NCBI RefSeq assembly: GCF_001513965.1
Contig: NZ_KQ948019.1
Coordinates: 321,763 to 385,762, forward strand
DNA: 64,000 nucleotides
From: Streptomyces cellostaticus
Lineage (GTDB): Bacteria; Actinomycetota; Actinomycetes; Streptomycetales; Streptomycetaceae
Direction: 5' to 3'
The notes under the pieces were generated by a model, which was not told the origin of the DNA, did no database searches, and worked only from the letters and a program-made list of their open reading frames with translations. Numbering within the stretch: the stretch's first letter is position 1; every line of letters starts with the position of its first letter. This document shows positions 42,955-50,224 of this stretch, in pieces. Position numbers and translations under genes: made by a program.

Positions 42955-42960
42955 CGGCCG

Positions 42961-43348
42961 AGTCCACCACCGGACGCCCGACCGGGGAGCGTTCGTGCAA
43001 CTCGTCGCAGCGCCGCTGGGTCAGGGACGGTGTGCCGCACCGGGGCACCGTCACTGGGAGCCAGGCTCAGCGCCCGCGCCGGCGAGGGAACGTTCAGGCC
43101 GGTCGGCAAGGTGTGACCCGGGTGGGGCCCGGGCGCTCAGTAGACAACGGCTCTCGGGATCCGCAGCCAGCGGGTCCCAGGTCGGCCCGAAGGGCGCCGG
43201 GCCCCCATCCGCCGCGGAGGAAGGTGCCGAAAAGCACGTTCTTACCCCACTCTTGTGGAATAGACACCACCGTACGAACGTGCACGGACGTCATCGCAGG
43301 CCGCGGCCACTAAGGTGGGACGCCTGCGTACGACATGAAGGGGCAGCA
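42961..43348 (+). ncRNA. Structured long leader or non-coding RNA upstream of ppm1
   Basis: About 388 bases after the promoter carry no coding frame I trust. They hold nested stems: CGCTGGGTCAGG (43014-43025) with CCAGGCTCAGCG (43061-43072), enclosing GACGGTG (43026-43032) with CACCGTC (43046-43052). Later there is CCCGGG-TGGGG-CCCGGG. It may be a 5' untranslated control region or a separate RNA. It does not match RNase P, tmRNA or SRP RNA as I know them. Confidence 0.45.
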
Positions 43349-44143
43349 GTGAACGACGGCGACGGGACCCTCGCGGCCAAGGCCCAGGGGAGGCAGTTCG
43401 GTCCGCTCGGCACGGCCTTGGTGATCATTCCGACCTACAACGAGGCGGAGAACATCAAGACCATTGTCGGCCGGGTACGCAAGGCCGTCCCCGAGGCGCA
43501 CGTACTGGTGGCGGACGACAACAGCCCGGACGGCACCGGCAAGCTCGCCGACGAGCTGGCCGCCGAGGACGACCACGTCCAGGTACTGCACCGCAAGGGC
43601 AAGGAGGGCCTGGGCGCCGCCTATCTGGCGGGCTTCCGCTGGGGCCTGGAGCACGGCTACGGCGTGCTGGTCGAGATGGACGCCGACGGCTCCCACCAGC
43701 CCGAGGAGCTGCCCCGGCTGCTGACCGCCCTCAAGGGCGCCGACCTGGTGCTCGGCTCCCGCTGGGTGCCCGGCGGCCGGGTGGTCAACTGGCCCAAGTC
43801 CCGCGAGTTCATCTCCCGCGGCGGCAGTCTCTACTCCCGCCTCGCCCTCGACCTGCCGCTGCGCGACATCACCGGCGGCTACCGCGCCTTCCGCCGCGAG
43901 ACCCTGGAGGGCCTCGGCCTGGGCGAGGTCTCCTCGCAGGGCTACTGCTTCCAGGTCGACCTGGCCCGCCGCGCGGTCAAGGCCGGCTACCACGTGGTGG
44001 AGGTCCCCATCACTTTCGTCGAGCGCGAACTCGGCGACTCCAAGATGAGCAAGGACATCCTCGTCGAGGCGCTGTGGCGGGTCACCGCCTGGGGCGTCGG
44101 GGACCGCGTCGGCAAGCTCAAGGGCAAGGGCAAGCAGGCCTAG
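43349..44143 (+). CDS. ppm1: Polyprenol-phosphate mannose synthase
   Basis: This 264-residue GT2 enzyme has VIIPTYNEAENIKTIVGRV, VADDNSPDGTGKLAD, the metal site VEMDADGSHQPEELP, GSRWVPGGRVVNWPKSR and SQGYCFQVDLARRA, as in dolichol-phosphate mannose synthases. It transfers mannose from GDP-mannose to polyprenol phosphate, the donor for protein O-mannosylation. There is no membrane helix and no fused acyltransferase domain, as in S. coelicolor Ppm1 (SCO1423). GTG 43349 follows AAGGGGCAGCA. Confidence 0.9.
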   Translation: MNDGDGTLAAKAQGRQFGPLGTALVIIPTYNEAENIKTIVGRVRKAVPEAHVLVADDNSPDGTGKLADELAAEDDHVQVLHRKGKEGLGAAYLAGFRWGLEHGYGVLVEMDADGSHQPEELPRLLTALKGADLVLGSRWVPGGRVVNWPKSREFISRGGSLYSRLALDLPLRDITGGYRAFRRETLEGLGLGEVSSQGYCFQVDLARRAVKAGYHVVEVPITFVERELGDSKMSKDILVEALWRVTAWGVGDRVGKLKGKGKQA

Positions 44144-44224
44144 CCCTGCCCTAGCCCCGCTTCCACGGCCACGGCTGATCGCCCCCTTATCCCGCGCTGA
44201 GCCGCGTCCAGGCACACTGGGGGC

Positions 44225-44782
44225 ATGACGACTGGCGCACCCACCTCTCCGTCCACCGCCCGGCCCCGGCGCTCCCCGCTGCGCAGGTATCTGCCGCTGG
44301 GGATCGCCGCGTGGCTGGTGCTGGAGATCTGGCTGCTGACCCAGGTCGCGGGCGCGGCGGGCGGCCTGAGCGTGTTCCTGCTCCTGGTGGCGGGCTTCGT
44401 CGCCGGCTCCGTGGTCATCAAGCGGGCGGGCCGCCGCGCCTTCCAGAATCTGAACGAGGCACTGCAACGAGGCGGCTCCCCGTCCGGGAACGGGGGCGGC
44501 GGCAACGGCCTGATGATGCTCGGCGGCCTGCTGCTGATCATCCCCGGCCTGATCTCCGACGTGGCGGGCCTCCTTCTGCTGCTCCCGCCGATCCAGAAGG
44601 CCGTGAGCCGCTCCGCGGAGAGCGCCCTGGACAAGAGGCTGCGCCGGGCCGCCCCGGGCAGCTTCGGCGACGCCTTCCAGCAGGCCCGCATCCACCGCCC
44701 CGACGGGAAGGTCGTCCAGGGCGAGGTGATCAGGGACGACAGCCCCGCGCCGGGGGAGCAGTGGCCGCCGTTGACTCGGTAG
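44225..44782 (+). CDS. fxsA: FxsA family membrane protein
   Basis: This 185-residue protein has hydrophobic segments at about residues 24-45, 50-67 and 98-120. The FxsA pattern is visible (VLEIWLLTQVAGAAGG, LLIIPGLISDVAGLLLLLPP). A glycine-rich loop separates the halves and the C-terminal tail is polar. E. coli FxsA overproduction relieves exclusion of phage T7 by F plasmid; its role here is unknown. It follows ppm1 after 81 bases on the same strand. Confidence 0.85.
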   Translation: MTTGAPTSPSTARPRRSPLRRYLPLGIAAWLVLEIWLLTQVAGAAGGLSVFLLLVAGFVAGSVVIKRAGRRAFQNLNEALQRGGSPSGNGGGGNGLMMLGGLLLIIPGLISDVAGLLLLLPPIQKAVSRSAESALDKRLRRAAPGSFGDAFQQARIHRPDGKVVQGEVIRDDSPAPGEQWPPLTR

Positions 44783-44792
44783 GGGAAACCAG

Positions 44793-44870
44793 CCCGTCCG
44801 GCGTTCGAGGACGAGGCCTTTCGGGCCGATGCGGGGGTCTGGGGCCGCCGCCCAGGGCCGGCCATCTTCC
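44793..44870 (+). repeat. Dispersed intergenic repeat, second family
   Basis: CCAGCCCGTCCGGCGTTCGA, GGACGAGG, then CGGGCCGATGCGGGGGTCTGG form a well-known Streptomyces intergenic element. Only this one copy is in the window. Confidence 0.6.
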
Positions 44871-44908
44871 ACAGACTCACACGCACACATCCACCCCCGA
44901 ACACACGA

Positions 44909-44952
44909 AACCGCGGGCGCCGTACGTCTACTCACGTACGGCGCCCGCGGTT
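44909..44952. terminator. Strong bidirectional terminator between fxsA and rbpA
   Basis: Perfect 19-base arms at 44909-44927 and 44934-44952 (AACCGCGGGCGCCGTACGT and its complement) with a 6-base loop. This is the strongest hairpin seen in the window. Confidence 0.85.
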
Positions 44953-44991
44953 GTCAACGTGCGCTGTATCTCCGGCCCAGCCCCGCAGGGA

Positions 44992-45366
44992 CTACGCGGA
45001 CTTGCGGCTGTCCCTGGGGTGAACCGCGATGTTCATCGCCCCAGAGCGCAGAACCGCCAGGCGCTCCTCGAGGACCTCTTCGAGCTCCTCACGGGTGCGC
45101 CGCTCCATCAGCATGTCCCAATGGGTACGCGCGGGCTTGGCCTTCTTCTCTTCAGGGCCGTCGCCGTCCACCAGGAGTGCCGGGGCCCCACAGACCTTGC
45201 ACTCCCACTCCGGCGGGATCTCCGCCTCGACCGAGAAGGGCATCTCGAAGCGGTGCCCCTTCTCACATGCGTACTCCACGGCCTGGCGCGGAGCCAGGTC
45301 GATGCCGCGGTCCGTCTCGTAGCTGGTCACTACGAGGCGCGTACCGCGAAGAGCTCGCTCACTCAT
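44992..45366 (-). CDS. rbpA: RNA polymerase-binding protein RbpA
   Basis: This 124-residue protein matches Streptomyces RbpA. It has MSERALRGTRLVVTSYETDR, a zinc site made by Cys34, His38, Cys56 and Cys59 (YACEKGH and WECKVCG), and the C-terminal sigma-binding segment RTHWDMLMERRTREELEEVLEERL. It binds RNA polymerase and the principal sigma factor and stabilises the open complex; it also affects rifampicin tolerance. A perfect SigR promoter lies 61 bases upstream of the start codon. Confidence 0.97.
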   Translation of the reverse strand: MSERALRGTRLVVTSYETDRGIDLAPRQAVEYACEKGHRFEMPFSVEAEIPPEWECKVCGAPALLVDGDGPEEKKAKPARTHWDMLMERRTREELEEVLEERLAVLRSGAMNIAVHPRDSRKSA

Positions 45367-45426
45367 GAATCGTGCCTCCCGGGCTTGTCGCCCACAGGAC
45401 AGGTGTCGCTGTCGTCGTCATCCGGT

Positions 45427-45454
45427 CAACGTCCGGTCGGCGGTAAAGATTCCC
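45427..45454 (-). promoter_or_regulatory. SigR promoter of rbpA
   Basis: On the minus strand GGGAAT (45454-45449), 18 bases, then GTTG (45430-45427). This is exactly the SigR consensus GGGAAT-18-GTT. rbpA is a known SigR target in S. coelicolor. Confidence 0.9.
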
Positions 45455-45529
45455 GTTCCGAGTCCCGTTCCGGGTCATGCGTCGCCGTCGTAGCCGCCCC
45501 TTGTTCTACCCACAGGCGCCCGGTTTGTC

Positions 45530-45547
45530 ACATCTGCTAGCAGATGT
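45530..45547. promoter_or_regulatory. Perfect 18-bp palindrome upstream of rbpA
   Basis: ACATCTGCTAGCAGATGT, 76 bases upstream of the SigR -35 element and about 87 bases after the stop of the MFS gene. It may be an operator; no T run follows on either strand. Confidence 0.45.
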
Positions 45548-45633
45548 CACCCAGCGTTTCGGCATCTTTGACGCGCAGTAACGGTCCGCCTGGCAGGCCA
45601 AACGCGTACACTACCGCCCTTTCGCTCTGAGTG

Positions 45634-46980
45634 CTAAATCCTGTCCGGAACCGGGTTGCCCGCCTCGCTGATCGCCCGCCGCACCGGAACCCGGGCGAGC
45701 AGGACGAAGCCGATGACGAAGAAGGCCACCAGCGAGATGATCGCGGAGCGGTAGCTCCCGGTCAGCTGGTAGGTCACTCCGAACAGCAGCGGGCCGAGCC
45801 AGCTCATCCCGCGGTCGCTCATCTCGTACGCGGAGAAGTACTCGGCCTCCTTGCCCGGCGGCACCAGATGCGAGAACAGCGACCGGGACAGGGCCTGACT
45901 GCCGCCGAGGACCAGTCCGATCCCGGAGGCCAGCACGAAGAACCACACCGGCGCCCCGGCGGGCAGGAAGTACCCGGCGCCCAGCGTGACCGTCCAGGCC
46001 ACCAGCGAGCCGAGGATCGTCCGCTTCGCCCCGTAGGTGCGGGCCAGCCGCCCCATGCTCAGGGCACCCACCACGGCCAGCACCTGCACCAGCAGCACCG
46101 CCCCGATGAGCGTCGACTGGCTGAGGCCCAGTTCCTCGGAGCCGTAGACCGAGGCCTGGGTGATCACCGTCTGGATGCCGTCGTTGTAGACGAGGTACGC
46201 CAGCAGGAAGGCGAGCGTCAGCGGATGGCGGCGCATGTCCCGGACGGTCGCCGCGAGCTGTCGCAGCCCGTTCGAAGTGGCGCGCTCCACGCGCGCGTGC
46301 CGGTCACGCAGCTGCCGCAGCGGCACCAGCGTGAAGGCGCCCCACCACAGTCCGGCCGAGGCCAGGCAGACGCGGACCGCGGCCGTCTCGGAGAGGCCGA
46401 AGGAGTCGTGCGCCGAGTACAGGACGAGGTTGGCCACGAGCACCAGGGAGCCCGCCGCGTAGCCGAAGGCCCAGCCCCGGGAGGAGATCGCGTCGCGCTG
46501 ATCGGGCGGGGCGATCTGCGGCAGGTAGGAGTTGTAGAGCATCATCCCGACCGACTGCGCCGCGTTGGCCACGACGAGGAGCACCCCGCCGAGCAGGTAA
46601 CGGTCGCCGTCCAGGAAGAACATGCCCGTCGTCGCGGCCGCCCCGGTGTACGCCGCCGCCCCGAGCAGCGGCTTCTTGCGGCCCGTGCGGTCGGCCGCGC
46701 TGCCCACCAGGGGCATGACGACGACCGCCAGGATCACCGACAGGGACACCGAGTAGGCGAAGAAGGAGCCCGCCCGCACCGGGATGCCCAGCGGATGCAC
46801 ATAGCCGTCGGCGTCCGCCGCCTTCTCGGCGACCGAGGTGAGGTACGGGCCGAGGAACACGGTCAGGACGCTCGTCGAATAGACCGAGCACGCCCAGTCG
46901 TAGAAGTACCAGCCGCGCTGTTCGCGCCGCAGTCCGGCGGCCTCGTCGGCCGCCTGTGCCCGCACGGTGTCGGTGCCCAC
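45634..46980 (-). CDS. MFS transporter, UMF1/Atg22-like
   Basis: This 448-residue protein with about twelve helices starts GTG 46980 (VGTDTVRAQAADEAAG). It has GWYFYDWACSVYSTSVLTVFLGPYL and GGSQALSRSLFSHLVPPGKEAEYFSAYEMSDRGMSW, segments typical of the Atg22/UMF1 branch of the MFS. Yeast Atg22 exports amino acids from the vacuole; bacterial substrates are unknown. It reads towards rbpA and is separated from the GDPD gene by 60 bases. Confidence 0.85.
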   Translation of the reverse strand: MGTDTVRAQAADEAAGLRREQRGWYFYDWACSVYSTSVLTVFLGPYLTSVAEKAADADGYVHPLGIPVRAGSFFAYSVSLSVILAVVVMPLVGSAADRTGRKKPLLGAAAYTGAAATTGMFFLDGDRYLLGGVLLVVANAAQSVGMMLYNSYLPQIAPPDQRDAISSRGWAFGYAAGSLVLVANLVLYSAHDSFGLSETAAVRVCLASAGLWWGAFTLVPLRQLRDRHARVERATSNGLRQLAATVRDMRRHPLTLAFLLAYLVYNDGIQTVITQASVYGSEELGLSQSTLIGAVLLVQVLAVVGALSMGRLARTYGAKRTILGSLVAWTVTLGAGYFLPAGAPVWFFVLASGIGLVLGGSQALSRSLFSHLVPPGKEAEYFSAYEMSDRGMSWLGPLLFGVTYQLTGSYRSAIISLVAFFVIGFVLLARVPVRRAISEAGNPVPDRI

Positions 46981-47040
46981 CCGTGCCCTCGCTTCCCCGC
47001 TGAAGTGCCGTGCGAAGGCGCGGTCCGGGTGGTCCGGGTG

Positions 47041-47808
47041 TCAGACCCAGACGCCGCGGTCCTCCATGACCTTGCGCAACATGTCGATGTGATCGGTCAT
47101 GATGCCATCGACGCCCAGGTCCAGGAGCCGGTGCATCCGCTCCGGTTCGTTGATGGTCCACACGTGCACCTGCAGCCCGAGCGCGTGGGCGGCCCGCACG
47201 AAGCGGTGGTCGACCACCGGGACGCCCGACTGGGCCTCGGGCACCTGCGCGGCGACGGCGGACCGGCGCACCGCGGCCGGCAGCCCCCAGGAGCGCAGCC
47301 GCAGGTTGAGCACCCCGCGCGTGCCGAAGGAGGTGGCCAGCCGCGGCCCGGCCAGCCGCTGGGCCCGCAGCACCCGCGCCTCGGAGAAGGAGCCCACGCA
47401 GACCCGGTCCCAGGCCTCCGTCCGCTCGATCAGCTCCAGCAGCGGCCGCAGGGCCGGCTCCGCCTTGACGTCCACGTTCCAGCGGACCTCTGGGAAGGTC
47501 TCCAGCAGTTCCTCGAAGAGGGGGACCGGTTCCTGCCCTCCCACGCGCGCGTGCCGTACGTCCTCCCACGGCAGGTCGGCGATGCGGCCGGCCCCGTCGG
47601 TGACCCGGTCCAGCGTCGAGTCGTGGAAGGCGACGAGCCTGCCGTCCGCCGTCGCGTGCACATCGGTCTCGATGTACCGGTAGCCCAGCTCTACCGCGCG
47701 CCGGAACTGCGCCGCTGTGTTCTCCAGCCCGTCCGCCGCCCCGCCGCGGTGGGCGAAGGCGATGGGGCCGGGATGATCGAGATAGGGGTGGCGTATCGCG
47801 GTGGTCAC
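47041..47808 (-). CDS. Glycerophosphodiester phosphodiesterase family protein
   Basis: This 255-residue protein has the GDPD catalytic blocks: IAFAHRGGAADGLENTAAQF, YIETDVHATADGRLVAFHD and NVDVKAE, and closes with VHVWTINEPERMHRLLDLGVDGIMTDHIDML. It should hydrolyse glycerophosphodiesters to glycerol-3-phosphate and an alcohol. It has no signal peptide. Its GTG start overlaps the end of the YczE gene by 4 bases (GTGA), so the two are coupled. Confidence 0.9.
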   Translation of the reverse strand: MTTAIRHPYLDHPGPIAFAHRGGAADGLENTAAQFRRAVELGYRYIETDVHATADGRLVAFHDSTLDRVTDGAGRIADLPWEDVRHARVGGQEPVPLFEELLETFPEVRWNVDVKAEPALRPLLELIERTEAWDRVCVGSFSEARVLRAQRLAGPRLATSFGTRGVLNLRLRSWGLPAAVRRSAVAAQVPEAQSGVPVVDHRFVRAAHALGLQVHVWTINEPERMHRLLDLGVDGIMTDHIDMLRKVMEDRGVWV

Positions 47809-48458
47809 GGACGCAGTATGGCCCCTTCCGGTTGCCCGGTGGCAACGACCGTGCTGCGCTCCGGTGCCGGAGGGGCGGCGAACACGCGCAGGAAGAACTG
47901 GGCGAGCGGGCCGATGGACAGCGCGTAGAGCACGGTGCCGACGCCGACGGTGCCGCCGAGGGCGAAGCCGGTCGCGACGACGGTGACCTCGACGGCGGTG
48001 CGGATCAGCCGGATCGAGCGGCCCGTGCGCCGGTGCAGCCCGGTCATCAGGCCGTCGCGCGGGCCCGGCCCGAAGTCGGCGGAGATGTAGAGGCCGGTCG
48101 CCACGCCGTTGAGCACGACGCCCGCGACGAGAAGGGAAGCCCGGACCGCCAGGGAGTGCGCCTCCGGGACCGCGGCCAGCGTGGCGTCCATCACGAAGCC
48201 GATCACCAGGACATTGGAGACGGTGCCGAGCCCCGGGCGCTGCCGCAGCGGGATCCACAGCAGCAGGACGGCCGCCCCCACCAGGGTCAGCGCCAGACCC
48301 ATGCTGAGCCCGGTGAGTTCGGCGAGACCCTGGTGCAGCACGTTCCAGGGCTCGAGCCCGAGATCCGCCCTCACGATGAGAGCGGCACTCGCGCCGTACA
48401 GCGCAAGACCGGCATACAGCTGGAACAGACGGCGTCCGAGCCGACTGTGAGTGGACAC
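47805..48458 (-). CDS. YczE/YitT-like integral membrane protein
   Basis: This 217-residue protein has about five to six helices. It starts VSTHSRLGRRLFQLYAGLAL and has the YczE features LGLEPWNVLHQGLAELTGLS and ISADFGPGPRDGLMTGLHRRTGRSIRL. GTG 48458 follows GGGGGG seven bases upstream. It is divergent from a MocR-type (YczR-like) regulator, the arrangement known from other bacteria, where YczR controls yczE. The transported compound is not known. Confidence 0.85.
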   Translation of the reverse strand: MSTHSRLGRRLFQLYAGLALYGASAALIVRADLGLEPWNVLHQGLAELTGLSMGLALTLVGAAVLLLWIPLRQRPGLGTVSNVLVIGFVMDATLAAVPEAHSLAVRASLLVAGVVLNGVATGLYISADFGPGPRDGLMTGLHRRTGRSIRLIRTAVEVTVVATGFALGGTVGVGTVLYALSIGPLAQFFLRVFAAPPAPERSTVVATGQPEGAILRP

Positions 48459-48512
48459 GACATACCCCCCTGGGTGGTGGCGGTGGCCTGATGCATGACA
48501 CTCTGTGGCTTG

Positions 48513-48528
48513 GGATGGAAACCCATCC
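48513..48528. promoter_or_regulatory. Inverted-repeat operator between yczE-like and MocR-like genes
   Basis: GGATGG (48513-48518), AAAC, CCATCC (48523-48528), followed by a further ATGG. The dyad is the clearest symmetry in the 101-base shared upstream region and is the likely binding site of the adjacent regulator. Confidence 0.5.
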
Positions 48529-48559
48529 ATGGCCAATTCGGGGAAGGTGGACTGATCTC

Positions 48560-50068
48560 ATGGCGCAGTGGACCTCAGCGGTGGGAGCCGCCCAGCTCGC
48601 CCGGCTCCTCAACTCCCAGCAGGACCGCCCGGCCGGCCCCGGCACGCGCCGTCCGCCCGCCTACCGCGCCCTCGCCGACGGCATCCGGCTACTGGTGCTC
48701 GAAGGGCGCGTCCCCGTGGCGGCCCGCCTTCCCGCCGAGCGCGAACTCGCCCTCGCCCTCTCGGTCAGCCGCACCACGGTCGCCGCCTCCTACGAGGCGC
48801 TGCGCACCGAGGGCTTCCTGGAGTCCCGGCGCGGCGCGGGCAGCTGGACCGCCGTGCCGGCGGGCAACCCGCTTCCCGCGCGGGGCCTGGAACCCCTGCC
48901 CCCGGAGGCCCTCGGCTCGGTCATCGACCTGGGCTGTGCCTCGCTCCCGGCTCCCGAGCCGTGGCTCACCCGTGCGGTCCAGGGCGCGCTGGAGGAACTG
49001 CCCCCTTACGCCCACACGCACGGCGACTACCCGGCCGGACTGCCGGCCCTGCGCTCGATGATCGCCGAGCGCTACACCGCGCGCGGGATCCCCACCATGC
49101 CCGAGCAGATCATGGTGACGACCGGGGCGATGGGCGCCATCGACGCGATCTGTCACCTCTTCGCGGGCCGCGGCGAACGCATCGCCGTCGAGTCGCCGTC
49201 CTACGCCAACATCCTCCAGCTGATGCGGGAGGCGGGCGCGCGGCTCGTGCCGGTCGCGATGGCCGAGGGGCTGACCGGCTGGGACCTGGACCGCTGGCGC
49301 CAGGTCCTGCGCGAGGCCGCGCCCCGGCTCGCCTACGTCGTCGCCGACTTCCACAACCCGACCGGCGCGCTCGCCGACGAGGACCAGCGGCGCCGGCTGG
49401 TGGATGCGGCCCGCTCGGCCGGGACCGTCCTCGTCGCCGACGAGACGATGAGCGAGTTGTGGCTCGACGACGGGTTCAAGGGCGGCGGGATGCCGCGTCC
49501 GGTCTGCGGCTTCGACCCGGCCGGCTCGACCGTCATCACGGTCGGCTCGGCGAGCAAGGCGTTCTGGGCCGGCATGCGGATCGGCTGGGTGCGGGCGGCA
49601 CCGGACGTGATCCGCAGCCTGGTCGCTGCGCGTGCGTACGCCGACCTGGGCACCCCCGTTCTGGAGCAGCTGGCCGTGAACTGGCTGTTCAGCACGGGGG
49701 GTTGGGAGCAGGCCGTGGACGTGCGCCGCGTTCAGGCCCGGGAGAACCGGGATGCCTTGGTGGCCGCGGTGCGCCGCGAACTGCCCGACTGGGAGTTCGA
49801 GATCCCCCAGGGTGGTCTGACCCTGTGGGTCCGCGCCGGCGGCCTTTCGGGATCGAGGCTGGCCGAGGCGGGGGAGCGGGTCGGTGTCCGCGTCCCCTCG
49901 GGCCCCCGCTTCGGCGTGGACGGCGCCTTCGAGGGCTACGTACGCCTCCCGTTCACGGTCGGGGGAGCGGTGGCGGAGGAGGCGGCGGCGCGGCTGGCGG
50001 CGGCGGCGCGGCTGGTGGAGACCGGGGCGACGGGGGGCACGGAGCCGCCGCGCACGTTCGTGGCGTAG
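48560..50068 (+). CDS. MocR-family (GntR-aminotransferase) regulator, YczR-like
   Basis: This 502-residue protein has an N-terminal GntR winged helix (ADGIRLLVLEGRVPVAARLPAERELALALSVSRTTV, about residues 40-80) and a fold-type-I aminotransferase domain. It has VADFHNPTG and the PLP lysine in VGSASKAFWAGMRIGW. MocR regulators use PLP as effector and need no transaminase activity. ATG 48560 (MAQWTSAVGAAQ) is preferred; a start at 48491 would run through the operator. It is divergent from the yczE-like gene, which it probably regulates. Confidence 0.85.
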   Translation: MAQWTSAVGAAQLARLLNSQQDRPAGPGTRRPPAYRALADGIRLLVLEGRVPVAARLPAERELALALSVSRTTVAASYEALRTEGFLESRRGAGSWTAVPAGNPLPARGLEPLPPEALGSVIDLGCASLPAPEPWLTRAVQGALEELPPYAHTHGDYPAGLPALRSMIAERYTARGIPTMPEQIMVTTGAMGAIDAICHLFAGRGERIAVESPSYANILQLMREAGARLVPVAMAEGLTGWDLDRWRQVLREAAPRLAYVVADFHNPTGALADEDQRRRLVDAARSAGTVLVADETMSELWLDDGFKGGGMPRPVCGFDPAGSTVITVGSASKAFWAGMRIGWVRAAPDVIRSLVAARAYADLGTPVLEQLAVNWLFSTGGWEQAVDVRRVQARENRDALVAAVRRELPDWEFEIPQGGLTLWVRAGGLSGSRLAEAGERVGVRVPSGPRFGVDGAFEGYVRLPFTVGGAVAEEAAARLAAAARLVETGATGGTEPPRTFVA

Positions 50069-50093
50069 CCGCGCCGGCTGCCGTCTGTCCTTC

Positions 50094-50192
50094 GGGTGCG
50101 GGTGCGGGTGCGGGTGCGTGGGGGCTGGTCGCGCAGTTCCCTGCGCCCCTTCAGGGCGCTCGCAGCGGCGCCCCGCAAGCGCGGGCAAGCGA
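50094..50192. repeat. GGGTGC tandem repeat plus dispersed palindromic repeat, copy 3
   Basis: Four GGGTGC units (50094-50118), then TGGGGGCTGGTCGCGCAG, TTCCCTGCGCCCCTTCAGGG and GCGGCGCCCCGC. It is nearly the same as copy 2 but without the inserted segment. It lies between two converging genes. Confidence 0.7.
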
Positions 50193-50224
50193 AATTCCCC
50201 CGCTCATCCCCAGCCGACGGCCGC

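Noticed and set aside
43254..43285. SigR-like promoter (TGGAAT-18-GTGC) before ppm1
   Set aside because: It matches fewer consensus bases than the rbpA site and lies close to many chance GGAAT matches; not convincing.
42900..43313. 137-codon open frame in the ppm1 leader
   Set aside because: Composition is Arg/Pro/Gly/Ser-rich without domain features, no ribosome site, and the promoter elements lie inside it.
47809..48645. N-terminal extension of the GDPD gene
   Set aside because: It is antisense-like in composition and overlaps the YczE gene. GTG 47808 gives a natural GDPD N-terminus.
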